A DNA stretch of 64,000 nucleotides from Varroa destructor (lineage: Eukaryota; Arthropoda; Arachnida; Mesostigmata; Varroidae), in assembly GCF_002443255.2 (NCBI RefSeq), contig NW_019211457.1, forward strand, positions 23,379,709 through 23,443,708. The letters run 5' to 3'. Of the stretch, positions 12,806 through 26,666 are shown piece after piece. The first letter of the stretch is position 1, and the number at the start of each line of letters is the position of its first letter. Both the position numbers and the translations under genes were made by a program. The notes below the pieces were generated by a model that was given only the letters and a program-made list of their open reading frames with translations, had not been told where the DNA came from and did no database searches.

Positions 12806-15127
12806 TATACAGTATCTCAATGTTTTATATAGTTAGAAATTGGTTGTTGAAATTGTGCCATAAAATCGCGCGCATTCAGGCACAGACAGCATAAAACTGC
12901 CGTTCTGGATAAGAAAAAAAGAAATTTCTATTCGAATCCGGCAGTATTATGTATCCGTCAGGTGATAGTAGTATATAGGATAAGCGTTCCATTGGGAAGT
13001 TCATTTTTTGACGTTAGATGTCCTGAATAATTGCGAATTCCATTTACACGTACTCGCCGCTTACTGGCATTTATATATAATTCTTTAGAACAGAAATCTA
13101 ATTCGAAAGTCTGCTCACTCCGATAATAAAAGAGGAAACTGCAGTTTTCCCATATTTCATTGTCAGAACTTCGTATGCGGCATTGTTTACTGCTCACAGG
13201 TAGTTGACTTATTTGCCATATCCGGTTTGAAGTCAGGTACATCTAAGGCGCTCTTATGTTAACGAATCACGCATATTATGCCTAAATACGACTGTTTCGA
13301 TATGAGTGAGAGTGATAACGGCTTGTGTTATGCTTGCTATTTGTCGTAGAAATGTTACGCAACTCGGGATTAACTTACTGTAAAAAGATTTTGTTATACT
13401 GGTAGTAACATGGCCAGTTGCAGGTCGTTTCGATCATGATCCGTTAGCCCTAATTGTAATCTAACATGTATCTGTGGCTGCACATCAATGCATTCTTTGA
13501 CCGTTGACAATCGGCTTTCTTTCTTAACGTTGTTCAATAGAAGACGCCTTGCAGAGCAACAAGTGTTAACCGCAATATATGTCAGTGCTTTTCGTATCCG
13601 AAAACTAATGGCTATAATGGTTCAACAACACAACGATGCAACAACAACACGATGTTTACAATACTGTCACCGTGGTTGTGATTCTGTTGAATAAACCGGG
13701 ATAGTGTTCATAAATCACCACTACAAACCAAAGTATTTACCTGCTCTTGAAATTTCGATTATAAACATATTTTATTGAAGCAATAGGAATTAGCTTGGAT
13801 TGAAGTCTTACTTTAAAAAACTTAGTTTATCATAAGTAACAACTTATGCTCAGAAGCACTAGAATTCCTATATCACAATGAGTCCACACAAGCAAGTTAC
13901 CTTCTTCGTTAGAGTTTCGCTCAGATTTTGGTTTTGTCTTGAGTCATTGCTTTTGTTAAAGAGTGTGCGCAATACTATCCATTTCCATTCTATTCATGTC
14001 GAATGGCTTGAAGATGACAACGATTTCCATATATTCTATTTTTGCAAAAAATCCTTTATTAATCGGTTTTCTTGTTGAGGTATTTTAAGATGTCAAACAT
14101 TACAGTTAAAATATGTCTAATTTTTTCAAAAAATTTAATTCTTGTTATTTCTATACTTGAATTATTTTTCAATAATATATTGTAGTGGGGCATGACGCTA
14201 TTTCGAATAATTGTACTGCTTTGAGTAGAATTAGGTAGATTTTATAGGATAAGATTTTCAAAGTACAACAATAACACAGCAACCAAAAAATATCCGTGTT
14301 GATTCTTAACTATTGATCGTATCATCTAGAGCGAAGCTTCTTCTAAGCTACTTTTCGAGCGTGGAGTTGACCACTCTACTCCACTCTAGCCAAAGATTAG
14401 TTATATAAATGGCTATTACCGAAGCAGTACCGGCTCGCTGTAGTCAATTATTGGAACACGCATTCACTGAACTGCGCTATTAGCATAAAACCTGGGTTTC
14501 CTGAATCTTATAGGAAATATTTATATATTATATATAGTCATAAATATAAATATATAAAGTCAATAACAAATAAATTATAAGGTAGTTCAATGTAAATGTA
14601 TGAAACTCTGGCCAGTGAGTACAATATTTGTCTCACTGAAATATTTACCCATTTGCTGATGATTTTGTACTTCATCCGGATGTATCTCAAACGTGGAAGT
14701 GTTGCTTTCGCTAGGATTCGACCAATGCCATAAGTAAAGGAATATTACGCAGTACTTGAAAAATCTAGAGATACAGCAACAAAAATATTTAAAGTAGCAG
14801 AATTGCTACGTCGATCTTTCACAAAATAGCTCAGATAGTGAGTACATGCCTCTTTAGCAACCATTGTACACGTCCGGAAAAAATGCGATTCTACTAACTA
14901 AAAACTACAACCTTCAGCTCCTCATCGTAAAATACTGCTACCCTTTATAGCAGTTGTAGATTTTATTTGCGTCAAAAAAGTAAATGGTGCACCAGATATA
15001 GTAGAACAAAGCTCATCATAACATCAGTTACCATTTCTGTAGTACACAACCCTTCTCGGTTCGGAGACTACCGCCCTCAACGAGGAACATTTGCCTTTCT
15101 CAGAAGTCAACGTCACACTTTGTGGGC

Positions 15128-15217
15128 AAGTTAATCCAGTATGATATATATATATAAAAAAAAATAAAATAAAAAAAAGTTACATATATATATATATATA
15201 TAAAACACTGGATTAAC
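15128..15217. repeat. Inverted repeat flanking AT-rich tracts
   Basis: GTTAATCCAGT at 15130-15140 is the exact reverse complement of ACTGGATTAAC at 15207-15217. The arms are extended outward with a two-base gap and inward by complementary AT runs. Between them lie A-rich and (AT)n tracts. It could fold into a hairpin or be a very small terminal-inverted-repeat element. No target duplication was identified. Confidence 0.55.
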
Positions 15218-15994
15218 ACTTCCTTTAAAAATAAACCATATCGTCCAGATTCCGTTCTCAAAATGTTGAGTGGGTGGACAGTCACACCTTTAATTGGCCG
15301 TTGTGCGCTCTGTCTAAGAGCTTCTATACTTGAAATAAGTGTTCCTTCTGAACTTCTTAACTCTCTGAAAATGCTTTCATAATTTAAGCGTGTGGAGGGG
15401 GAGGAGCACTGCAATTAATTGCGATTTTTTTGTAGGGTTTCCTTTTAAGGTGTTCTTACGAGACACACGCCTCCCCTCGCGGAGGACAAACAACAGACTA
15501 CTGCCGAGTAGGGTTTTTGCTCGTTTGTTTTAGGCGCTTCAAGGAGTAATGCATTACCTTTTCTGTTTAAAACTCATTTTCCAAAGTAACCAAAGTTACT
15601 TTGTTTCGGAAAATAATAATTGCTATAAGGTTGAATTATCGCGAAACGCCTTGAGATGGTTATTCAAACGTAGAGAAAGAAAGGAAACATGAATGAATTT
15701 CCTTAGCAACGTAGCTTCACTTTCACTCTTCACGAAGAATAGTAAGAAAAAGAAAGAAGACACGTAAGGGTTATCGCAGAATTTTTATTTACCCAGCTTT
15801 ATCTACTAAGGTGTATAAAAAAATTATGAAATTCCTTGATAAGTAGTAACATTAAAAGAAGATCCTGTTCTGACACATCCGCTATTATATTATTAATTAG
15901 TTAAAAACCGTAAGTCTGCGAGAACAATACCGTAAGGTTACTATGACTAACATAAGAGTACAAGACTGAAGTAAACGTCTTGAATTCTACATTT

Positions 15995-16095
15995 GGTACC
16001 GCCGTAAGGTATACCATCGGACGGTGGTCTACCAGCACGAGACAAGCATAACGAGAGTGCCCAGGCTCGGGTTCAAACTCAGACCGCCGCAGAGT
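15995..16095 (-). repeat. tRNA-derived SINE copy C
   Basis: The plus-strand text GGTACCGCCGTAAGGTATACC, then CCATC, ACGG and CCAGC, matches copy A in order and spacing. The minus strand reads GGTCTGAGTTTGAACCC, a diverged B-box. It ends about 300 bp before the ARF6 start codon. Confidence 0.5.
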
Positions 16096-16388
16096 AAAAG
16101 TCTATAGATGAAATTCGGGTTTTAGATATATAGTGTAGTAGCGACAATGCCCATCTTCACTATTCCTTGAGAGATAAACGGACTGATTAGTTATTCCGAG
16201 TTGTGCGTATATTCCAAAGTGAGAGTGACGCAAATGTACAGTTATCTGCATTGGGAATGTTCTAAGGAAAACAACCTAATTACTAACGTTACAAAACCTG
16301 CCAGCAGAAAGTGTCTTCCTTAACCAGTCGTATGGTTCGGTCGTTACAGTTGCAGCACTAGACCTACGCGGTTCGACAGAAGACTTGA

Positions 16389-18305
<1,917 letters not shown>

Positions 18306-19644
18306 GACCTGGTCGAGCGGGTGGGGCAGCCGGAAGAGGATCACCCCACTGCTGAATTCTATCCTGTTCGAGTGGTGCCAACTGACGCCCAGTAGTGAAT
18401 CACAGATGTAACTGCATAGACAACAACTCAGAAGATCGACATCATCCAGTGTAGAGAAAGACAAAAGAACCGAGCACATATGGCGATGACAGCTCGTGAG
18501 GCCTCGTAAATCCAAACAACAACAGCATCAGCAAATGACGACAACGACGAGGGGAAAGTTCAGTAGCGCGTATCGTTGGCCGCAGAGAGTTTCAGCAAAT
18601 CGCTTCTGCATGCCTTTGTAATGAGATTAATTCGCCATTAATTTGTTGCTTGAAGGAAGAACGACTCGGTACGCGTCTGATCGTGCATACAAGTTCGCGC
18701 GGCTAAAGCGTCGTTTGGAAAAGTTTGGCGTCATGATCATTATGAGCAAGAGTGTTGGAGCTGGCAGTGAGATTAGATGAATGAGGACACCCAGAAAAAA
18801 TGTTGCCGAGTCACTCAATCCTTCAAGAATTAATTATTTGAATGCATATTAAAGCTATAAAGTACCACCACTAGTACTGTTTATTGAAGAAGAGCCGAAG
18901 TGAAAAAGTATCTTCATCACGTATTAAAATAACGCATTACTGGATTATGGTGATGACTAAGGCGTGAATCAATTGTGTACAGTAGATTAAAGCAATAAAC
19001 TGGCATTTCGCCTTGCTTGAAATAAACGAACGGAAGGAGGTCTAGGCAAAAGAATTGCTATGGGAAGTGGGTATCAAAGATTAAAACACTGAAATGTCAG
19101 CCATCTGATGAAGGCACGTAGACGTAGAATAACATGGCAAGGGGCAAAAAGAGACACAAAAAGGACCTGTGTATTGGCCGTCCAGAAAGCCAGGCTGAAC
19201 CTTGAGGGACATTAATCGTTTTGATTGAAAAAGATCGTTTGTTGTGCCTGTGTGAAAGAAACTTAATCATAGCCAGTTAATGCTGGTTTTTTAGAGAGTG
19301 TTCTTTTAGTAATGTCGAAGAATCTAGTTCCCAAAATGCTTAAAGGGTTTTATAGAAGTCAACTTAGCTATTATAAGAGATGCGTGCCGTGGAATAAATG
19401 CTATTATTATTAAATCTCATTATAATAAGACAAAGGGGATAAATAGCAGACACTTATCGGTCTTCGAAAGACATGCATTTTTACAAAATCTATAAGACAG
19501 CATTTTGCATTTGGCGTAATTACAGGTTATCTCACAGGTACACGTTAAACCTTAATTAAAGCAAACTAATAACAATCTTCTTAGTACAATAAAACTGATA
19601 ATTGAGGCGCGATAATTTCTTGGATGTAACAAAGCTCAAACTCA

Positions 19645-19845
19645 TTGAACTGCATCAGTTCGACCGGAATCAATTGCGGGGGCAAGAACGTCGGCGACCG
19701 ATTCCGCCGCGTAAAAAATGAGCGTTCAGCAATATTCTATGGACATAGCAGCTCTGGCTATTGTATTAGGGGGCGTTTGTCACCTCATGCAGTTTGGTTA
19801 AGAATACCACAAGGTATAATGCAGGGATGTATTTTGTTTGCTTAA
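19645..19845 (+). pseudogene. Possible decayed non-LTR reverse transcriptase fragment
   Basis: The frame ends with IPQGIMQGCILFA, which resembles the palm-domain signature of LINE reverse transcriptases (hydrophobic-PQG-x-x-x-G-x-x-LF). A loosely matching FYGHSSSGY segment lies upstream. The frame then stops and no YxDD motif follows nearby. If real, it is a short dead remnant; the match is limited to about 40 residues. Confidence 0.25.
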
Positions 19846-21294
19846 TTATACGTGCGAGAAGAAAAAACAATAAGAAACGTAATGGAAAATGTAGTACAGC
19901 ATTAGCGGTGGCGCTGCTGTGATGGCGCGCCTAAATGTTGCTGGTGCCTTCAAAAAAACGCGATGACAAATAAAGTCGATATTCGAGCTGACATAGAAAA
20001 GAAAAGGAAAACATTTGATTGATACATGTGGTAAACAAATAAGTATGGTTTCTAGTTGTGCTGAAAATGGATGAACGAATGAACCATAAGGACCCAGCTA
20101 TTATCATAACCGTAAAATAATTCTTTCACTGCTATTACTGATCAAAGATTTGAAAGTAAAGTCGTCATAACTTTATCTTCGAAAACAATATCTCGTTTAC
20201 CTTAAATCTTCCCAGAACGAACAGTGTTTATCTCATGGGATTGGTGTAATGAGAGATCGTCAGAAGCGCGACACCTGCGATTATTGCAACTTGAAATACA
20301 GCTTTCTGCATTTGATGAAAAGAAGATTTATGAAAGTTAACTGGAGCACTACATACCGCTATGATCCATACAGATGGTGCTCGTTGGGTTAAATTAACCT
20401 AGCATTCAGATCTATACACTCGTATAAATCTGTTTATTGAATTCAGCTATGAACATACAGACCTGTAGACGAAAAAGCAGCGAAAACGAGAAAAACAGGT
20501 CAGATGTTTCTTCACTGAAGAATGGATTGTGTAAGTCATGTCCACTTTCATCGGTCATTTATAAGAGAGAATATCTATCTACTATTTATACCGAGTTCGG
20601 TATTGACACGCATTAATAATTAACTGCCAACAAACGGCAATAATAAGATATATATATATATACACACACACAGAGATGCAGTAAATAGTTTAGAAGATTT
20701 AGGGAAAGGGAAACTATTAACAAAGTTGACGAGAATGAAATCACTAGTGTAGCAGGGGAACACGAAAATGTGTATGGTAAATGCATCTTTGAGGATAGAC
20801 AGTAATAATAATGGTAGAATAGTGATATATAGTACATATCTGTAAATAGAGCACAAGTGAAAGAACGGTAAAAGAATGAAAGCAAAAGTTAAGAAATGTT
20901 TACTGATTGACAACATAAGTATACTGTTAGCAACAAATAATGTTGTTCTATACTATAAATATTTGATTGACGAAAGAGGGTAAATTGGATTTGAATGGTG
21001 ATTCTAGAACCGCGAGTTCACGCATGTACGAAGTGTCTACCTTTCTCACAAATCGAAAAAAATTGACAACAACAATGAAAAGAGTTTAGCGAGTTAATGA
21101 GAAACATTCAGGTAGGAAAAGGTCACGCTAAATTTATTGATCGGGAAGCCATATTGAAGTGAAGAGGAGGTTCTAAACTGTTATAACCTGGTTGTATAGA
21201 AATCTACGATACGATATAAAGATACCTGTGCACATAGTTGCATGAACACACCGCAACGCGAAAAGTAGAAGGAATATATATATCTTTTAAATCA

Positions 21295-21298
<4 letters not shown>

Positions 21299-21327
<29 letters not shown>
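21299..21327. repeat. (AT)n microsatellite
   Basis: A perfect dinucleotide run of about 14 units in spacer DNA. A similar shorter run lies near 20651. Confidence 0.9.
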
Positions 21328-22747
21328 GCAGATGATATAAAAGCCGTAGCAAATGGTGAGAGAAAGAAAAAAAGTTGTATATTTGGAGCACGATACAAAC
21401 AGATCTAGTTAGGTTGTGTTGTAGGGCAAGTGTAGGAGAAAACTTATAAACAGAAAGAGGCGGTACATTACTATATATAAATATTATATATACACTATAT
21501 AGAACCATTAATGTTATTATTATTGCGCTCATACATTTGAAGGAGGCGAGCCAGGAGTATTTTGAGCGTATGCCAAGTGGGATGAGATGAACTAGAATTT
21601 TATCCTTCCAGATTTTCAGTTTTAGACGATATTTTGCGTTTAGTTTTCAATCAGGGTGAGATGTTAATAAAGTTGACAAAGTTTCATATTTAATAGTTGG
21701 CGTGTGTTTTTTTAATCGAATTATAAATTATTTAGGCACGACAAAAGAGTTACTTTAAACACTTTACTGCTAGACGTACTTGTAGATTGGGTCCAACTAG
21801 TTAAAGTTTGATCCATTGCTACAGGGCGTTACACTCGACACTCAGATTTTTTTACCATCTGCAGATGCAAGTAATATGCGAGGCTTTCTTCTTACGGGAA
21901 ATTGTCTACTTGGATGTGGTTTTCCGACATAGCGTTTCAGGCGAGCTTTCAGAGGCGTCGTGTCGACACCATCTAAACACAGGTATATAATATAGGCATT
22001 CGTTACTGCGCATCCGAGCACAACCCCTTTATGTTGAGAAGAAGGTGAAGAAAATAGCGTACGTTTCCGATTCGACACAGCGAATTTAATAGAGAAGCAC
22101 CGAAACAGTCCATATGAAACTGAAACAGCCGGAAATCAGCATGTAGCAATAGCAGTAGGTAATAACACATGGTCTTGTGTAAGCCGAGACTCAATAATTA
22201 TTGCACTGGATACAGTTAGAAAAAAACTACACAAAGTTACTAAACATACAAATAACAAAGTTGAGACGTGCACGTGTTTCCTTTCCTTTGTGTCCTTCCG
22301 TGTTCATTTTATTCGCTCTGATTATTAATTTGTAGAATATATATTAGTAATCAGAGTTCTGGTAAGCGGTCAGATTGAGATTTATTGAGTATTCATGCTT
22401 TTCGCACGAATATTTAAAAAGAGTTGTGCGTTTTACTTAATATAACATAAGATATCCATATAATATTAATAAAATAATACTAATTTTTCTGTCAAAAATT
22501 AGATAACGTGAATACCATACATAGGAATACCCAGGATATTTGATCAGAAAACACAAACGGTACCGTTATACTGTTTTGTCTATCCTAGACTATGAGCGCC
22601 TTCCTGCTCTTTGTCCCTTGTGCCCGTAGTGGCAATAGTACCATATTTGCCTACTGAATTTAGGGGTCAGCCGTCTGAGACAACAATTAACGTAGACAAT
22701 CTAAAACTTGAAACATTTCTTCTTTTTGTTCCCAGCATCTAACAACT

Positions 22748-22759
22748 TGCGCATGCGCA
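22748..22759. promoter_or_regulatory. NRF-1/Ewg-type palindromic site upstream of RFT1
   Basis: TGCGCATGCGCA is a perfect palindrome and fits the consensus YGCGCAYGCGCR bound by NRF-1 in vertebrates and its Drosophila relative Erect wing. It lies about 210 bp upstream of the RFT1 start codon, a usual place for such sites in housekeeping promoters. Binding is inferred from sequence only. Confidence 0.6.
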
Positions 22760-22969
22760 GGCTAAATTTCTTTGCTCTTGTATGATATGGCTCCTCCGAC
22801 AGCAGCTCACCACCCAATAATCGTCTGCTAGTGGAAATTCGAATGTATCTGCGATCAGCTGAATCGCTCCCGTTGATGCTACAGTCCTCTCATCGTTTTC
22901 GATATATCTTATTTCTTGCTATTACGAGATCATGTAAATGTGATTTTTTTTTCAAAGCAGATAGCCATT

Positions 22970-25900
22970 ATGTCGAATGAACGATTAGCCGGTTCGCTTG
23001 TAGCTGTCGCCTTGAAGGCAATCAGCTTAAATATCGGACTCCACATATCTATGCGCTTGTGTACCTTCGTCTTAAACGCATTTATACTTCGCCACATCAC
23101 CAAATATGCCTTCGGAGTGATTAATGTCCGGCTGATGCTATTATTCTCAACTATACACTTTCTTGCCAGTGAACCCTTTCGAAGGTGCGATTTTTGCACA
23201 AAGGAACGCAGAGTCAAAAAAACGATACAGTTGAATCAGGTGATACGAGATAGATCAAATATTTTCATGGGAGTCTCATTTTATGCGTACAAAAAACGTG
23301 CCTGCGGATCGAGAAACGCTGCATAACAATAAGCTTGCCTTGTGAACACCGTACATGATTTCAACATGACTGCAAACTGAAGAGTAGTTTCTCGGTTAGA
23401 ACACGAAGATTATCACTGAAGGTTTATTTTGGATTTCGTTTATTTACCGGATGTGAATAAAAAGCGCAATAATATTTGGCGCCAAAACCCCATAGTCGTT
23501 TTTAGTGTCAGCTTAAATACTCGTTTAAAGTTAAACGGCGTCTGTCAGCAGAGAGTTTAAAGTATTTAAACAGGATTTTTTACCCCTTAAATTTACACTG
23601 CTTCTGTTTGTAAAACTTGTAGAATCCGAACTACTCCAAATATTAGTAATAATCCAAATCACATTTTCTAATTTTTGTGTATCTTGTGTATCCCCTATAA
23701 GAGGCCCTAATATTTTTTCAGCATTTTGACCACATTTCGTTTTCAAAAGCGTTGCATTCCAAGGCCAGCAACGCGTGTAAAGCGCTTTTAATAATAGTAA
23801 TCACATAGTGGTAATAGACGATGCAGTTTTTCACGTTTACTGATAATGTTCTTCTTCCGCAGAAAGGAGGTTATCTTTTACTGAGGTAAACCCAACTGCG
23901 AGATTCTCATTTATAACAAACAGAATATGAACTCGTGTATTTACCTGATTAAATGTCATCAGTATTATAGAATATATGAACTGAGTAAAGGTACCAACAC
24001 TAAGCAACATGCCTTCGTTCTTCAACATTTTCAGTCGTTAGATAAAGACAACTCTGGAATATTCATGGCGTTTTCGTCAACATTTTCCAATTTCAGAGCG
24101 TGCTGTACGGATACCTCTCATGATAAGTGGAGTAAAATTATTAACTTATCCTGGTTGAGTGTTCCTTTGGCTAGTTCGGTGGGTGCGCTTCTTTCGGTGG
24201 TATGGGTTTATCTTTTAGAAACTCCAGATGACCCAACGTATTTGCTTAGTGTGGGTATCACTTTCGTCGCGGCCATTATCGAAGTTATGGCTGAACCTAT
24301 GTTTATTATTGGATGCGCCTTTGGATACGTTAAGTTTAAGGTTTTTGCCGAAGGTAAGCGTAGAATACGATTCTTCCTGTATAACACATATTCGTAGTTA
24401 CTCAACTGATATGGGACTGGTGGGCTGACTGAGTTTATTAGAAAGTCGCCGCCAATATTCGCAAATGGTACTTGCCATGATAATAACAAACTTTACCCAA
24501 ATCTCTTGCGGGTGCGTCCTTACAGAGGTAACGCACTTCCAAGAATCTCGATTTGAAATTAAAACACGCGAATAGATTTTTTTCTGTTTTCTTCTATGTC
24601 TTGTGGTATTTATTATACGACAATATGGGCGTCATTAGAGTACACAGTCAATGTAGGTAAACTATTTACCAAAAAAATCATAGAATCCGTGATGTTAATT
24701 TTTTTCTATTCGTCAGTTTCCAATTTGAACATTATACTTTAAATGTTCTCAGACATGTACCGTTTATACATACGCGTGTTATTTATCAGGTTTCATACAA
24801 TCTATAAATAACTACTCGTTGGAGTGCTGATACGTGTGAACCACATTGTTCGCTCTTAATCGAAATTGTTGCAGGTTCAGCGTTGGCACTTCGCTGCGTC
24901 CTGATGTCGGTGCTCGTATTCGTTCGGCCTAGTCAAGCTTTACTTGCGTACGCCATTTCACAGCTTATCGCCTCAACCTACTTCACTGTAATTTTCTACG
25001 CATACTTTCATTTCGTGTGTGCTCATAACCTTGATACGAGCTTACCGATCGCTCACATTTACCAAATGATTCCGTTCTTTGAGGGTGTCGATGGAGCCGT
25101 GGGTGAGCTCGCGGCAAGCTTCGTCAAGCAAACTGTATTCAAGCAGGTTCTTACCGAAGGCGAACGTTATGTTATGACAACATTCTGCGTTCTCGACTTT
25201 GCCTCGCAGGGTGTTTACGAAGCTGTCAGCAATCTCGGTTCGCTGGCTGCACGTTATATCTTCGGACAAGTGGAGGAAAATGGCTATCTTTTGTTCGGTC
25301 AACTCTTCGGTAGAGGCGATCCGAACACGAGAAAAGAATCGGACGTTCGTTTGGGTGCCGAAATTCTCAGCAACCTTCTCAAGCTCATGCTGATCGTCGC
25401 TCTCGTAATTGCAACGTTTGGGCAGGCGTTCAGCGGGACCTTACTGTACATTTATGCCGGCGATAGCTTGCTGCCATTTGGCCGCACTTTGATGCGACTT
25501 CACTGCATGTACATAGCATTCATTGCAGTAAACGGTATTACCGAATGTTTTGTATTTGCCACGATGACCAAAAAGCAATTGGATAAACATAATGCGAAGA
25601 TGGCCCAGTGTTCATTGATTTTCCTCGTCGCGTCGTACGTCTTCAGTCGGATATTTGGTGCGGTTGGGCTCATTTTTGCCAACATGGTGAATATGACATT
25701 ACGAATCGTTCTAAGTTTTTGTTACATCAATCACTTCTTTGCCCAAATCAATGCAAACATTGTTTTACGTTCAATGCCTAATAAATGGGTAATTATTATC
25801 CTTATAACGAGTTGTGCGCTGACGCTTACAAGCGAGCTACTTATTGGAGATCGCATTATTCCACATGCAGCTTTCGGAGGCGTATGCTTTTTAATAGTGA

Positions 25901-25974
25901 CCATAGTCACCTATAAAAGCGAGCACGAACTTACGAGTTTTATTAGAAAGAACGTCATAGAAAAGAAGCTTTAA
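22970..25974 (+). CDS. RFT1: RFT1 homologue (ER lipid-linked oligosaccharide pathway)
   Basis: RFT1 is a multi-pass ER protein required for N-glycosylation at the Man5GlcNAc2-PP-dolichol stage; its exact role (flippase or otherwise) is debated. Coding exons are 22970-23184, 24097-24353 and 24875-25974, totalling 1572 nt and 523 aa, close to the human length of about 541. The N-terminus has [13 protein letters not shown] and [13 protein letters not shown]. The second exon holds [10 protein letters not shown] and AEPMFIIG. The last exon carries the diagnostic [52 protein letters not shown] and [15 protein letters not shown]. Junction 23184/24097 rebuilds an Arg in FRRAC and junction 24353/24875 rebuilds a Gly in AEGSAL. 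The first donor, GTGCGA, is weak. The ATG is the first in its frame and follows a poly-T/CAG that could be a 5' UTR splice acceptor. Confidence 0.95.
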
Positions 25975-26666
25975 TGCTCTGCGTTTAGGCGATAAACAGC
26001 ATTAGCATCCTTTTTTAATAAGCATTATCATCCTCATTCTTATGCTAAAAGACCGACATACACATGTGAATGTGGCCGGTCATACGATATCCGGCCGACG
26101 TGATAATGAAGTAGCACTGCAATTACTGTATTATATAATAATCTGTGATCCTCCTTCTATTAAATGAACATCGTACACGTTCCTGATATTGACTTTGTTT
26201 TCATTTGTTACAGAGGTATGCTTCTCGTAGCAAACAGAAATGCTAAACACGTGCAGTTAGGAAAGCACATGTCCAGAAATTTAAAAAGATCATAGTAATA
26301 AGCCACCACAGTACATATTTCAACTACATTGAGTTTGTATATATAATAAATATTTACAAAATTTACATCGTTACTACTGTACCGAAGAGTGTTTGTTTGA
26401 CTCATCAATAACGGTGATAATACCTTTGTTACTTAATATATGTATAGAAATTTAGATACGTTCTTGTGCAATAGGCCACGGCGTGTCCTAGGTGCCTTCA
26501 GGCAGGACGATGCGGTGGTGATATTTTTTGTCTTCTGGCCGGCTTTGAAATTTTTTTAAAACTAAATTTTCGTATGTACATATTTAGTCAAGTGCGACTA
26601 TTATGTGATATTTCCTCTGTACATTAATCCAGCTTATTAAATTATCCGCTATTGCGTGATCTTTTT
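25975..26666. other. Convergent 3' region between RFT1 and NAF1
   Basis: The two genes converge, with 692 bp between stop codons. The interval must hold both 3' UTRs. AATAAA at 26345-26350 could serve RFT1, in which case its transcript would come close to that of NAF1. No further gene is seen. Confidence 0.5.

Larger units (their letters stand above)
18306..22747. other. Spacer between ARF6 and RFT1
   Basis: Mostly AT-rich spacer with the presumed ARF6 3' UTR at its left. It includes (TA)n runs near 20651 and 21299-21327. One frame with reverse-transcriptase-like residues at 19645-19845 is listed separately. No other gene is recognised. Confidence 0.4.

Noticed and set aside
22916..22969. 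Upstream extension of the RFT1 frame
   Set aside because: It begins with TTG rather than ATG, and a poly-T tract plus CAG just before the real start looks like a splice acceptor. The ATG at 22970 fits family length.
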